A DNA stretch of 64,000 nt from contig NC_092279.1 of NCBI RefSeq assembly GCF_036320965.1, positions 15,803,161 to 15,867,160 on the forward strand, read 5' to 3'. A program made the position numbers and the translations under genes. Below the pieces are notes generated by a model, which ran no database searches, was not told the DNA's origin, and saw only the letters and a program-made list of their open reading frames with translations. This document shows, one piece after another, positions 49,920-61,875 of the stretch (position 1 is the first letter of the stretch; each line of letters opens with the position of its first letter). Origin of the DNA: Panulirus ornatus (taxonomy: Eukaryota > Arthropoda > Malacostraca > Decapoda > Palinuridae).

Positions 49920-49999
<80 letters not shown>
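49920..49999. repeat. (GA)40 microsatellite
   Basis: A perfect tract. Confidence 0.95.
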
Positions 50000-50002
<3 letters not shown>

Positions 50003-50161
50003 CCCTCCCCCCCCCCTCTGAGCGATAATAATGTGTCGTATTTTCCCCTGAGAAATTATGGGGAAGCTGTACAGTTATGGGGGGGGTCGTAAAAAAAAAA
50101 AAAACTGTAATTATCGTGAACAAGTTTCCCGGATGTTATTAAAACTGTCTTGTGCAAGTTA

Positions 50162-50164
<3 letters not shown>

Positions 50165-50242
<78 letters not shown>
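50165..50242. repeat. (GA)39 microsatellite
   Basis: A perfect tract; a (GAT)n run follows at 50343-50373. Confidence 0.95.
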
Positions 50243-50244
<2 letters not shown>

Positions 50245-50340
50245 GTGGATGATGGTCGTAACCCATGATGGGGGAAGGGGTGGTGGGGAGAAAGGAGGTA
50301 GTGTGGGGGGGTGAGTGCAGGGGTGGCTATGATAGGTTAA

Positions 50341-50373
<33 letters not shown>

Positions 50374-50426
50374 GTGGTGGTGTGGAAGCGACTGGGTGTA
50401 GAGATTACAATTATAATTGTGTTTCA

Positions 50427-50549
50427 GGACCGAGGTCGGCCCCGCATGGGTTCGAATCCTGGCCGCGCGGCAGTCGGTCCTCACTACACCCAGCTCTTCA
50501 TTCTCCCTCGTCTGGGATGGTGGATAAACTGGGCACCTGGCTTAAACTA

Positions 50550-50551
<2 letters not shown>
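50427..50551 (+). mobile_element. tRNA-derived SINE, copy 2, with (AT)n tail
   Basis: B box GGTTCGAATCC is at 50449-50459. The body with GCAGTCGGTCCTCACTAC, CCCAGCTCTTCATTCTCCCT and the 3' end GGGCACCTGGCTTAAACTA is joined directly to (AT)n. The A-box half of the tRNA head is missing or too diverged to see. Confidence 0.75.

Positions 50552-50634
<83 letters not shown>
50552..50634. repeat. (AT)41 microsatellite
   Basis: A perfect tract between the SINE and the tandem decapod-type repeat. Confidence 0.95.
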
Positions 50635-50635
<1 letters not shown>

Positions 50636-50996
50636 TATTCGCCATTTCCCGCGTTAGCAAGGTAGCGTCAAGAACAGAGGACTGGACCTTTGAGGGAACA
50701 TCCTCACCTGGCCCCCTTCTCTGTTCCTTCTTTTGGAAAATTAAAAAAAACTGAGAGGGGAGGATTTCCAGCCCCCCGCTCCCAATAATAATTTTTTTTT
50801 TCCCGCGTTGGCGTTAAGTACAGATGACTGAGCCTTTAAGGGAATATCCTCACTTGGCCTCCTTCTCTGTTCCTTATTTTTAAAAACAGAAAGCGAGAGG
50901 GGAGGATTTCCAGCCCCCCGCTCCCTTCCCTTTTAGTCGCCTTCTACGACACGCAGGGAATACGTGGGAAGTATTCTTCCTCCCCTATCCCCAGGG

Positions 50997-50998
<2 letters not shown>
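50636..50998. repeat. Dispersed decapod-type repeat, two tandem copies between AT tracts
   Basis: Copy one (50645-50790) and copy two (50800-50935) share CCCGCGTT(A/G)GC, AAGGGAACATCCTCAC-like text, CTTCTCTGTTCCTT and GAGGGGAGGATTTCCAGCCC. A 3' part (GTCGCCTTCTACGACACGC to CCCCAGGGATA) follows copy two only. CCCGCGTTAGCGAGGTAGCG-like text also forms the tail of the LINE at 21.36 kb, so this may be LINE-tail derived. Confidence 0.7.

Positions 50999-51049
<51 letters not shown>
50999..51049. repeat. (AT)25 microsatellite
   Basis: A perfect tract closing the composite block 50427-51049. Confidence 0.95.
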
Positions 51050-51244
51050 TTTATACAAATGTACCAATATCAGTTATATTCGAACACAACCTCACAACTC
51101 TTACAAACATGGCATGAATATCTGACCCCCCCCTACCATCTCTCACAACCCCCCCCCCCCATTCCACACTCCAATCAACATCAATAACGAGCTGGGCCAC
51201 AAATCACCTCCTGCTACAAAATAATAAACAGATAAACAACGCGA

Positions 51245-52012
51245 CAACCCGGCAGTCCCCGCTGGTCGGAACGACCACTCGGACGGGTCGTAAGGACGGC
51301 AAACGTGGGGTCGTAATGACGACTCGCGCGGTTCGTAATGACGACCTGGTTGGGGTCGTAACAAAAGCTCAGGTGGGGTCGTAATGATCTCGCGGATAGG
51401 GTCGTAATGACCGCCCGTCAGAAGGGTCGTACTGAACGCCCGTCCAGGGGTGAGGGGGTCGTACTGACCACACGTTCAGGGGTGAGGGGGTCGTACAGAC
51501 CGTCCGTCCAGGGGTGAGGGGGTCGTACTGACCGTCCGTCCAGGGGTGAGGGGGTCGTACAGACCGTCCGTCCAGGGGTGAGGGGGTCGTACTGACCGTC
51601 CGTCCAGGGGTGAGGGGGTCGTACAGACCGTCCGTCCAGGGGTGAGGGGGTCGTACTGACCGTCCGTCCAGGGGTGAGGGGGGTCGTACTGACCGTCCGT
51701 CCAGGGGTGAGGGGGGTCGTACTGACCGCCCGTCCAGGGGTGAGGGGGGGTCGTACTGATCGTCCGTCCAGGGGTGAGGGGGTCGTACTGACCGTCCGTC
51801 CAGGGGTGAGGGGGTCGTACTGACCGTCCGTCCAGGGGTGAGGGGGGTCGTACTGATCGTCCGTCCAGGGGTGAGGGGGTCGTACTGATCGTCCGTCCAG
51901 GGGTGAGGGGGGTCGTACTGACCGCCCGTCCGGGGGTGAGGGGGGGTCGTACTGACCGTCCGTCCAGGGGTGAGGGGGGGGTCGTACTGACCGCCCGTCC
52001 GGGGAGTGTGGT
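51245..52012 (+). repeat. About 33-bp minisatellite, about 18 regular copies
   Basis: The unit contains GTCGTACTGACCGTCCGTCC and AGGGGTGAGGGG. The length of the G run (5 to 7) varies between units. The first 200 bp are irregular GGGTCGTAATGACGAC units that look ancestral. Confidence 0.9.
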
Positions 52013-52110
52013 AATCAGCGATGATTTAACCCGTGACAGTAATAACTCAAAAACTAATTGACCGATCAGGGAAAATATTATGTGAGGATTAATATGGGTT
52101 GACGACCTGG

Positions 52111-52111
<1 letters not shown>

Positions 52112-52157
<46 letters not shown>
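52112..52157. repeat. (CA)23 microsatellite
   Basis: A perfect tract. Confidence 0.95.
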
Positions 52158-52161
<4 letters not shown>

Positions 52162-52239
52162 GTTTCACTGATGCATCTTAAATAAGAGGCACCACTGACC
52201 ACCACTGCTGAAAAAAAACCACCCACAATACCACTGGTG

Positions 52240-52450
52240 AAACACCCACCTCCACCTTAAAACCACTGCTGAACACGCCCAACACACCCCCGACCTCCCA
52301 TCTAAAGCAAAACACCCTCCTCCACCCTAAAACCACTGCTGAACACGCCCAACACACCCCCGACCTCCCATCTAAAGCAAAACACCCTCCTCCACCCCAA
52401 AACCACTGCTGAACACGCCCAACACACCCCCGACCTCCCATCTAAAGCAC
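52240..52450 (+). repeat. 70-bp tandem repeat, 3 copies
   Basis: AACCACTGCTGAACACGCCC starts at 52261, 52331 and 52401, exactly 70 bp apart, with nearly identical text between. Confidence 0.9.
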
Positions 52451-52884
52451 CACTGCTGAAAATCATCCCGAGCACCACAGAAGGAAGACCACCCTGTACA
52501 CCACTGAGGAAAACCTCGCCGAACACCACTGAGGAAAACCTCGCCGAACACCACTGGGGAAAAAAAAAAAAGTGGAGACATTTATCATTCATTAAGTCAA
52601 TTATTCGTATGAGCTGGATATTTCTCAGTGGGATCTGACACCCTTCAATATGATTCACATCTACCTCATCCCCCACAACCCCAGGGCAAGATCTCGCCTC
52701 CACCCACAATGTATTATTACAACTCTCTCTAATTATAAATGGCCAGGGTAATTTAACGTTAATCATGTCATTAAACAATTTACTGACATGGAAGATTCAT
52801 AAGTTGAAGGGTTAGGAAACTTCCAGCACTCACTGCCACCAGCCCTCCTGCCCCAACCACCATCTGCCTACCACCATACCTGCC

Positions 52885-53105
52885 GTTGCTGCCACCACCA
52901 CTCACTACCACCATCCTTGGTGCTGCCACCACCACTCACTACCACCATCCTTGGTGCTGCCACCACCACTCACTACCACCATCCTTGGTGCTGCCACCAC
53001 CACTCACTACCACCATCCTTGGTGCTGCCACCACCACTCACTACCACCATCCTTGGTGCTGCCACCACCACTCACTACCACCATCCTTGGTGCTGCCACC
53101 CTTGC
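52885..53105 (+). repeat. 34-bp minisatellite, 6-7 copies
   Basis: The unit contains CCATCCTTGGTGCTGCCACC and ACCACTCACTA. Copies are essentially identical. Confidence 0.93.
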
Positions 53106-53356
53106 GATTACCACCCGTGTTGGTACGACCAACACGACCCTCCCCGTCGTCCCATGTCGTCAGTCACACGGAAGAGCCCCCCTTCCCTTCCCTTCCCTTT
53201 CCCCCCTCCTAAGAAATGATCAGCCAACCCGGCAGCTGGACGTAGATAAGAACAGTTCCCTCAAACAGACTGACTTGGGCTGAAGATCTATTAAGGCCGA
53301 GTAGACACAAGCAACGCGTCTGAATAAAGCTCTTACTGAAATGAGGCTTGAAGTTA

Positions 53357-53363
<7 letters not shown>

Positions 53364-53426
<63 letters not shown>

Positions 53427-53431
53427 ATACA
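53364..53431. repeat. (CA)n microsatellite
   Basis: A mostly perfect tract with ATACACATACACAAAC at its end. Confidence 0.93.
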
Positions 53432-53534
53432 CAAACACACCTTCTGCATGTACACATGTGTATCCTGAGGGTGTATGTGTGTGTGTGTGTTCAGTCGAGG
53501 ATGATGCGTTCCGTGTAAGTTTTAACTCCAAACC

Positions 53535-53665
53535 CCTGAACACGACAAGACGATCCTTGAGGACGACACTGCGACCCTTGAGGACGACGCTGTGACCCTT
53601 GAGCGGGACGTCACGACCCGTGGGTATAATGCCCTGGCCTCTGACCTGACCCTCAGGTGTCGTGG
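53535..53665. mobile_element. Palindromic (foldback-like) repeat element, copy 5 (left arm only)
   Basis: Four units of the GAACACGACAAGACGATCC / TTGAGGACGACGCTGTGACC type are followed by GGGTATAATGCCCTGGCCTC and GACCTGACCC. The right arm is not visible beyond 53665. Confidence 0.55.
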
Positions 53666-53938
53666 ACAGTGCCATGACAACACGGTACCCGCCTAGTGCA
53701 ACAAGTTACATACCTTCCAGGTGCCATGTCGGCCACCTGCCCTCGTGTCATACACCAACTACAGACATCTATCATAATATCACATAGTCACGAGTCTACA
53801 AGTAAAAAGATATCTTTCTGATTACGGTAGATATCAATATCTACTTGAAGACTCTAAAGATGATTATGATTTGATATTTTCCCTCAGCTGTATCCTCGCC
53901 ACACTGATCACTCAGCTGAGGACGCTCCATATGACCAA

Positions 53939-54136
<198 letters not shown>

Positions 54137-54494
54137 TTGCGTCCCATCCCCCACGGCAACTGAGCAAGAAGACCTGAAGAAGCTGCCATTACGCGATAGG
54201 TAATTACCCCTCTTGTTGCCCAGACAAAGGACTGCGAACTCGTCTTTGTTCCGGTGGGAGGATCGTACATGGCTAATGGCTTGGGAGGCACTAGACGACT
54301 GACACACAGAGCGTCTCTCTGATCAACATATACTGAAAGAAGAATAGCCTATAAGAACGATCATATGAGCGGGAGATCGTTCTTTAAGGACTTCGAAGTT
54401 CTCAAGGTCGTCGTCTGCTGGAGCCAGGGGGCTGGGTCGTCCCATCACTGTGGCTTCGATGGTGATGGTGTAGACGTGGTGTGGAGACGAGGAC

Positions 54495-54538
<44 letters not shown>

Positions 54539-55304
54539 CATATACAAAAAAAAAAAGGAGCGAGAGGGTTATTTACCCTGGATAAAAGTACTGAGTTAAT
54601 CTCTCGGAGATAAAATGGGGTTCTTCATCAGCTGGGCGGAGAAGCATTGCCACTTCTCGCAGTGGTGACTTTAACTTTCTTGGAGGCTGGAGGTTAAACG
54701 TAAAACTTAGTTTGTGTTTTTCCTCAGTGGTTTAAGAAGCCGGGGAACTCGGAATCTAACCACTGTGTTTATCAGAGTGGTTCCTGGTGCTTGTGTCTTC
54801 CCGTCTCATGGGTGGTACCCACTGCCACACATACCTCCCTCTCCCGTCTCACTGGGAGGTTCCTACTGTCTCCTTCTCCCGTCTCTTATGGAAGAACTTC
54901 ACACTGCCACACCTCTCTCTGCCTCCCTCTCCCGTCTCACTGGAGGCTCCTACTGTCTCTTCCTCCTCCTCCTCCCGTCTCTCATGGAAGAACCACACGC
55001 CACACCTCCTGCCTCACACTGATCCACCCCACAACCCTGTCGCCATCTCCCACACCACCCACCTTCATTCTTACGATTCTCTCCTCCACCTCCACCTCCA
55101 TCTCCCCCTTTCCAACTCCCTCCTCAATCGCGTACATGACAATGCCGTCTCGCCTCACCCGCTCGTCCAATTTACGATCTTAATTGGCATCTTAAGCCAG
55201 GCGAGATTCCAATTACATTTGGTATCCCTATTAAAATCCCTAGTCAGCTGCTGCTGGAACTCCTTCAGCGGACAGAGATGAGGATGCACAAGAAACTATC
55301 CTCC

Positions 55305-55527
55305 GGCCGCGCCTCCTGCACCCAGGCCTCCCTCCTGCCGCGCCTCCTGCACCCAGGCCCCTCTCCTGCCGCGCCTCCTGCACCCAGGCCTCCCTCCTGC
55401 ACCCAGGCCGCCCTCCTGCCGCGCCTCCTGCACCCAGGCCACCCTCCTGCACCCAGGCCGCCCTCCTGCACCCAGGCCACCCTCCTGCCGCGCCTCCTGC
55501 ACCCAGGCCACCCTCCTGCCGCGCCAT
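55305..55527 (+). repeat. Mixed 15/31-bp minisatellite
   Basis: Units alternate between CTCCTGCACCCAGGCC (16 bp) and CTCCTGCCGCGC (with CTCCTGCACCCAGGCC), about eleven blocks in irregular order. Frames on both strands stay open. Confidence 0.85.
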
Positions 55528-55652
55528 ACCAACCATATAGATTTACAATGTCGACCGATTTTCTCCCCCGGCGGAGACTGAGCTAATTACACGAGTCGTC
55601 ATTACTGGACCGGTTGTTATCACGACCAGGCGCACGCGCTGACTGGCTGGCT

Positions 55653-55654
<2 letters not shown>

Positions 55655-55720
<66 letters not shown>
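55655..55720. repeat. (TC)33 microsatellite
   Basis: Faces a (GA)n tract 47 bp on: a long inverted repeat. Confidence 0.95.
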
Positions 55721-55724
<4 letters not shown>

Positions 55725-55763
55725 TCACCATCAACTTTTCCCTCCTCCCTGAGGCAACGGAGA

Positions 55764-55767
<4 letters not shown>

Positions 55768-55837
<70 letters not shown>
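55768..55837. repeat. (GA)35 microsatellite
   Basis: The inverted partner of the TC tract at 55655-55720. Together they could form a hairpin of about 65 bp with a 47-base loop. Confidence 0.95.
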
Positions 55838-55840
<3 letters not shown>

Positions 55841-56242
55841 CACCCTCTCTCTCCTCCTTGCACTCCTCCAGTCTTAATGTCCGACTCGATGATCTCATGA
55901 ATTCGTCAGGAGTTCAATCATCCTTTGGCCTTCCCACCTCCGCCTTCATCAAACGCTCATGGTAAACATCGCGTAGGTAAACAAGTTTTACATTAATGAA
56001 CATACGCCAACATCCAGTCTCCGGGTACCGGCGTATCGCCTACAACGTAAACCACCCACCACCACCCTCTCAGCAAAGTTTGCTATCACGACCTCCCTAT
56101 CACGGTACAGCTTCGTTGTACCTGAAGTTATGTTACGTTGTACCCCTAGTAAACCATGCCGTATTTCATGATACAGAACTGTACCATCTATGGCTACAGA
56201 TAACATGATATGTGATGACTATAGCGTATGTATAAGTATCCT

Positions 56243-56424
<182 letters not shown>

Positions 56425-56639
56425 TTTATTGTATGTACGTGCAATGCACAAATTCATAATACATAGTGTTGTAATACAGTTACAGTCATTGACATACATA
56501 TAGAGACAAATACAACTGTATTCCAAGCCACACAAAACAGAGCACACAGAGCAATCACCGGCTGGCTAGCAATCATAAAACGAAACAAAAATACCAATAA
56601 AATCTCACTTCAATATACTTGGCAGACAGGTCTTCGCAA

Positions 56640-57035
56640 AAAGCACAGACACCCCTTCCCCCTCCCCCTGAAACCATCTCAGTAACACCCCCTCCATTCC
56701 TCCCCCTCTCACCGAAATCATCTCAGTAACACAACCCCATTCCTCTCCCCTCTCACTGAAACCATCTCAGTAACACCACCCCAAGCCTACCCCTTCCCCC
56801 TGGAACCATCTTAGTAACACCCCCTCCATTCCTCCACCTCTCACTGAAACCATCTCAGTAACACCACCCCCATTACTCCCCCCTCCCCCTGAAACCATCT
56901 CAGTAACACCCGCCCCCATTCCTCCCCCCTCTCACTGAAACCATTACAGTAACACCACCCCATTCCTCCCCCACTGAAACCATCACAGTAACACCGCCCC
57001 ATTCCTCCCCACCCTTACTGAAACTATCTCAGTAA
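56640..57035 (+). repeat. About 44-bp minisatellite, 9 copies
   Basis: The units read CTGAAACCATCTCAGTAACA and CCACCCCCATTCCTCCCCCC, with variable C/T runs. Confidence 0.85.
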
Positions 57036-57302
57036 CCGAGCTTACACCTACTTACCAATACAACAGGTTATATCTGCATGATCCACCTCATCCCCACCAA
57101 CTCCTTCCCACAAACCCGACCCCTGACGAAACATTGACACACAGTATTGAACAGACAAACACGAAGCAGACGCGCCCCCAATCCTACACCATCCATCTCT
57201 CCAGGATTCAAAACACCGACTGAACGTACTGGATCAAACAAGCCCAGGGTGCAAATTTTATAATGAAAACACTAAATATTTGCTCTTGATTGGCCCTGCA
57301 CG

Positions 57303-57307
<5 letters not shown>

Positions 57308-57371
<64 letters not shown>
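57308..57371. repeat. (CA)32 microsatellite
   Basis: A perfect tract. Confidence 0.95.
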
Positions 57372-57373
<2 letters not shown>

Positions 57374-57505
57374 CACACACGTGTATGTATATAGTGTGTG
57401 TGATCGCGTACAGTTGGACGACGCCCATCAGCACAGGATGAACGTAAGTTGAACGTGCCGTTCGTGAACCTTAAACGTCTATACATCACTGAACGTTAGT
57501 AGGTG

Positions 57506-57682
57506 TTCACCGTGGCTGGTGTTCACCGTGGCTGGTGTTCACCGTGGCTGGAGTTCACCGTGGCTGGTGTTCACCGTGGCAGGTGTTCACCGTGGCTGGT
57601 GTTCGCCGTGGCTGGTGTTCACCGTGGCTGACGTTCACCGTGGCTGGTGTTCACCGTGGCTGGTGTTCACCGTGGCTGGACA
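57506..57682 (+). repeat. 16-bp minisatellite, 11 copies
   Basis: The unit GTTCACCGTGGCTGGT is nearly invariant. Confidence 0.92.
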
Positions 57683-58129
57683 CGTTCAAGGTGCTGGAAG
57701 TTGAATAAGTTGGTGTTGTGACATTTAGAATATCCTGATCACAGAGCCCATGCTCGAGCCTCGCGGGCGCGATCCGTGTCGCTATGTCTGGATGAGAACC
57801 ACGAGATGACGTTGTGTTTACCTCGAACCATGGCACGGACATGACAATCTAATCCCTCCCTCACTCACTCACTCTCTCTCGGCCCTGTTACTCCCTCATG
57901 GGGACGATCGTAAGGCCGAGGCCCACCCACCCCCCTGCACCTAAGTGCCCTGCATCTAACACTAGTTCAAATGTGAGTCTCGATGGCTCTCCAGGCCACC
58001 TTAACTAGCGAGGGGTCCACCAACCCCTTCCTACTGCAGCCCAACACAGAACCATTTGCTTCGCGAAGTCTCCCAGTAACAGTCTGCCTCCTTTCCACCA
58101 TTCTCTGACCTCCTGTGCGGCTCCACCTG

Positions 58130-58312
58130 CCATCCCCTATCCTATACAGTGGCCCACCTGCCATCCCCTATCCTATACAGTGGTCCACCTGCCATCCCCT
58201 ATCCTATACAATGGCCCATCTGCCACACTCTATCCTTTACAGTGGTCCACCTACCATCCCCTATCCTATGCAGTGGCCCACCTGCCATCCCCTATCCCTT
58301 ACAATGGTCAAC
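58130..58312 (+). repeat. 31-bp minisatellite, 6 copies
   Basis: The unit contains CACCTGCCATCCCCTATCCT followed by ATACAGTGGCC. Confidence 0.9.
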
Positions 58313-58947
58313 CGGCCGGGACCTATCCCCTGTGTGATGTTCCAGCCACTACCCTGTTTCCCCTCCCTCCCCGGGACCAGCGGTCCAGCCCCCTCCTATC
58401 CTCTGCCAGCACCAAAGCTCAGCAGGCAGTTCTGGGCCCACCAAGACCCAGCAGAGCACATACCCCAGGGGAGGTGATCTAGTGGCAGCAGCTCCGGTGC
58501 CAAAAACGGTTCTTTGTGGCCCACGGCACGTGCCACGCCTGGGGTGGGGGAGGTGGCCAATGAATATGGAAGCAGTACTAGTCACTTCTTCGTATGCAAA
58601 TTGTGGCGAGCAGTCTACAGTTTCTGGTTTGGTAAACAAGTGTTCCCGGCGCACAGCTGACCTACTTAACCTTGGTTTGTGTGAGGTCACCGACCATGTC
58701 GCTCTGGAGTGGCGGAGGTCATGGCTGGAGTCACTCCCGACTGGCGGAGGTATCCAGGGAGTGGGTCGTGGCGGCCGTGATCAGGTGCGGGGCAGGGCCA
58801 GGCCTCCCTCACCACCCACTCCCAACCTCCTGACCAATGCCTCGCCAGCCATACCCCGACGGTGGTCACCAAGTGTGACGGAGCTGGAGGAGGACGTGGT
58901 ACGCAGCATCTCACTTGAGTGGAAGACCCGCTCTTTATAACCATCTT

Positions 58948-59175
58948 AAGCCATCCTTGAGAACGACGGTACGATCCTTGAGCACGACGGTACGATCCTT
59001 GAGCACGACGGTACGATCCTTGAGCACGACGGTACGATCCTTGGGAATGAAATAAAGACCTTAGCCTTTAAACTTATCATTAAGGCTCAGGAGAAAGGCC
59101 AAGCCATCATAGGGTCGTACTGTCGTGTTCCAGGGTTCGTACCGTCGTGCTCAAGCGTCGCACCTTTGCGATCCA
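58948..59175. mobile_element. Palindromic (foldback-like) repeat element, copy 6
   Basis: The left arm has four perfect 21-bp units containing GAGCACGACGGTACGATCC (58955-59040). A diverged centre (GACCTTAGCCTTTAAAC, AGGAGAAAGGCC) follows. The inverted right arm reads CAAGCCATCATAGGGTCGTA, then CTGTCGTGTTCCAGG and GTACCGTCGTGCTCAAG to 59175. Confidence 0.68.
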
Positions 59176-59744
59176 GAGGTCAGGTTTCCCCACGTCGATC
59201 GCGAGCAGGTGCAGCACACAGGAGACCATGTACCATCCTCCACCACACCCGCCAGTCCACCACACCCGCCAGCATACATTCTGCATCCTCAGTTATAACC
59301 ATGTTGAAAAGTCTCCCTCCGCCTCTTCCTCTTGTACAAGACGAGTTTCTCTTTTACCACCTTTGACACCACCCTGTTCCTTCATGGTTCATTCGAGTGT
59401 TAACAGCCCCCTTAACAACCCACACCTCACGTCATTAGGCGGCAGACGGTCTGCAGCAGTTTAAATTGGAATTTTCAGTCCCTTGTGTTTAAGAAAAGAA
59501 AAAATAAAGACAATGCCTTTACTTCAAAGTTATCAGTCGTAAGTCTCGTGCAACTTTTACGAGCGGGGAATTAAAAACACATTTCAAAAAATACGACTCT
59601 TGACTGTAGTGGCAATTTGCACGGCGTCTTATGCCCGACAAAGTCACGCAAGATGACCCCCCTGCAATAAAAACAACACCCGCCCACCACATCAGCTTAA
59701 TCAGTCCATTAACAGCCGATAATTGCACGCCGAGTTATGAGATA

Positions 59745-60095
59745 CAAGCGTTAGGGGAAACGAGTCTCTCAACTGTGAGGCAGGAGGACTCGTCAACAAA
59801 GAAACTGAGCCTCAGAGCATTAGGGGAAACGAGTCTCTCAACTGTGAGGCAAGAGGACTCGTCAACAAAGACACTGAGCCTCAGAGCATTAGGGGAAACG
59901 AGTCTCTCAACTGTGAGGCAGGAGGACTCGTCAACAAAGACACTGAGCCTCAGAGCATTAGGGGAAACGAGTCTCTCAACTGTGAGGCAGGAGGACTCGT
60001 CAACAAAGAAACTGAGCCTCAGAGCATTAGGGGAAACGAGTCTCTCAACTGTGAGCCAGTAGGACTCGTCAACAAAGAAACTGAGCCTCAGAGCA
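59745..60095 (+). repeat. 69-bp tandem repeat, 5 copies
   Basis: The unit contains GCATTAGGGGAAACGAGTCT, CTCAACTGTGAGGCAGGAGG and ACTCGTCAACAAAGA. Copies differ at only a few sites. As 69 is 23 codons, a 143-residue frame on the plus strand and a 131-residue frame on the minus strand both stay open, so openness is no evidence of coding. Confidence 0.92.
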
Positions 60096-60576
60096 AAAGC
60101 TGAGGCGTCGGTCGGCCAAGTCTTCAGCAATCCCCGTCGGTTGGCTCACGAGGCCGTCGTGCAAGCGAAACGTTTCAGCGAGAGGGAGGTTGCTGCTGCT
60201 GCGCGGGGCTGAGTGTGTCTACAGCCAGGAAACGAGATTACGAGTTGTGAAAAAAAAGAGAAAAAAAAGAAAGGAGGATGAATTTCGTCCTTATCTGCGC
60301 TACTCCGAGGGGGAAAGTTGAGGAGCAGTTAGTTGTTGGAAGACGGGGCGAGAAGGCGGAGGTTTTTGCACCCTCCTCCCCCCAGCTCAAGTTTGTTCTA
60401 CGTGCAAGCGGAGCATCTCGAGTAACTTTGTGACGTGTGGAGCGGCCACCTTACACTCACTCTCTTTTTCCCAGGCGGGAGCTTGAAGATTCCACGCCGG
60501 AAATCTTATGATTTTAGAAAATGTAAACTGGGACTGTGACTGAGGGGGGGGGGGGTCTCTCTCCCTCTCTCTCTCT

Positions 60577-60712
60577 GTCTGGGTTGGTGGTTAGCTGAGG
60601 TTCATCCGAGGATTGGGTTCGAATCCAGAAGCCAGCCGTCGGCCCATGGTCAACCCCAGCAGTTCATCCTCCCCTAAAGACTGGTTGATAGCTGGATACC
60701 CGGCTTAGACTG

Positions 60713-60714
<2 letters not shown>
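60577..60714 (+). mobile_element. tRNA-derived SINE, copy 3, with (GT)n tail
   Basis: The A-box-like GGTGGTTAGCTGAGG is at about 60586 and B box GGTTCGAATCC at 60616-60626. The body follows with CAACCCCAGCAGTTCATCCT and CTGGATACCCGGCTTAGACT, joined directly to (GT)n at 60715. Confidence 0.77.

Positions 60715-60761
<47 letters not shown>
60715..60761. repeat. (GT)23 microsatellite as SINE tail
   Basis: A perfect tract starting at the SINE 3' end. Confidence 0.95.
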
Positions 60762-60763
<2 letters not shown>

Positions 60764-60900
60764 CGCATACCCACATAGGAGTAAAGACATACGACATGCG
60801 ACATACATACATACAAGATTTTCAAGGGACGGGGCAACAAGCGTGTACAACTCCCTCCCCGTGATACACAAACTGTAAACACATTTATCACCAAAACGTA

Positions 60901-60957
<57 letters not shown>

Positions 60958-60970
60958 GCGCGCGCGCGCG
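60901..60970. repeat. (CA)21(CG)14 compound tract, Z-DNA-prone
   Basis: CA repeats to 60943 pass directly into pure CG repeats to 60970: 70 bp of unbroken alternating purine-pyrimidine. Confidence 0.95.
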
Positions 60971-61678
60971 ATAACAATACAGCCTCAGTAAGATAAACTC
61001 GTTACCTCTCGAAGTGAGAAAACTTAGTGTTTGTGATTCGTACCTCCCCCTCTTCACTCGAACCTGATATACATAAATCGTCTCACGCATGGCATTTATA
61101 TACGTCGCCATACAACATAAAATCCTCCAAACGAACGACAACGTCCAACTCAGATACTAATACAATATCTATCTCAGATACTGAATAACAAACCCCAGAC
61201 GTGCTGAAAGTAAACCCAGTTTATTCATTTTTTCTTGCCTATCTACATCCTTCCGATTCATCATTTTACCTTTTCCAACAACATGACTTCTACTGGAGCT
61301 TCGCTTTTTCACTCGCACCGTGTCGACTGATACGTCGCACAAAGGAGATGTAACCAGAATATCGTGTGGTTCATGAGCGGCGGTGCCCCTCCTCTTGCAG
61401 AAGGTTGGAGTTGGGGAGGTTGGGGGGTGGTGTGTGTGTGTGTGTGTGTGGTGTTCCCCTGGCGAGCGAGTCTAAAGATGCGTTCGTTACATTAATGTGT
61501 AAGAAGGCCAGGCCTCCCTGCGGGTATCACCACACCTTACCGACTCCTCGGTTTCCCTTTAATCAGGACGAGTTCATCTCTTTCATGACAGTCGGCTCCC
61601 CGCCTGCACCATCAGGAGTGGGCACCAGATGAAGTGGGAGGCGGGAGCGCTCTTGGAGGCAAAGGCAAGGCGACCGCA

Positions 61679-61680
<2 letters not shown>

Positions 61681-61746
<66 letters not shown>
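61681..61746. repeat. (CT)33 microsatellite
   Basis: A perfect tract. Confidence 0.95.
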
Positions 61747-61749
<3 letters not shown>

Positions 61750-61812
61750 AAGGTGTTCAAAGTGTGGGTGAAGGGGACGGTGTGTAGCGGTGTGTGGAGG
61801 ACGGTGTGTCGC

Positions 61813-61813
<1 letters not shown>

Positions 61814-61872
<59 letters not shown>
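61814..61872. repeat. (GT)29 microsatellite
   Basis: A perfect tract, followed by imperfect GTGTGGGGCAG repeats to about 61975. Confidence 0.95.
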
Positions 61873-61875
<3 letters not shown>

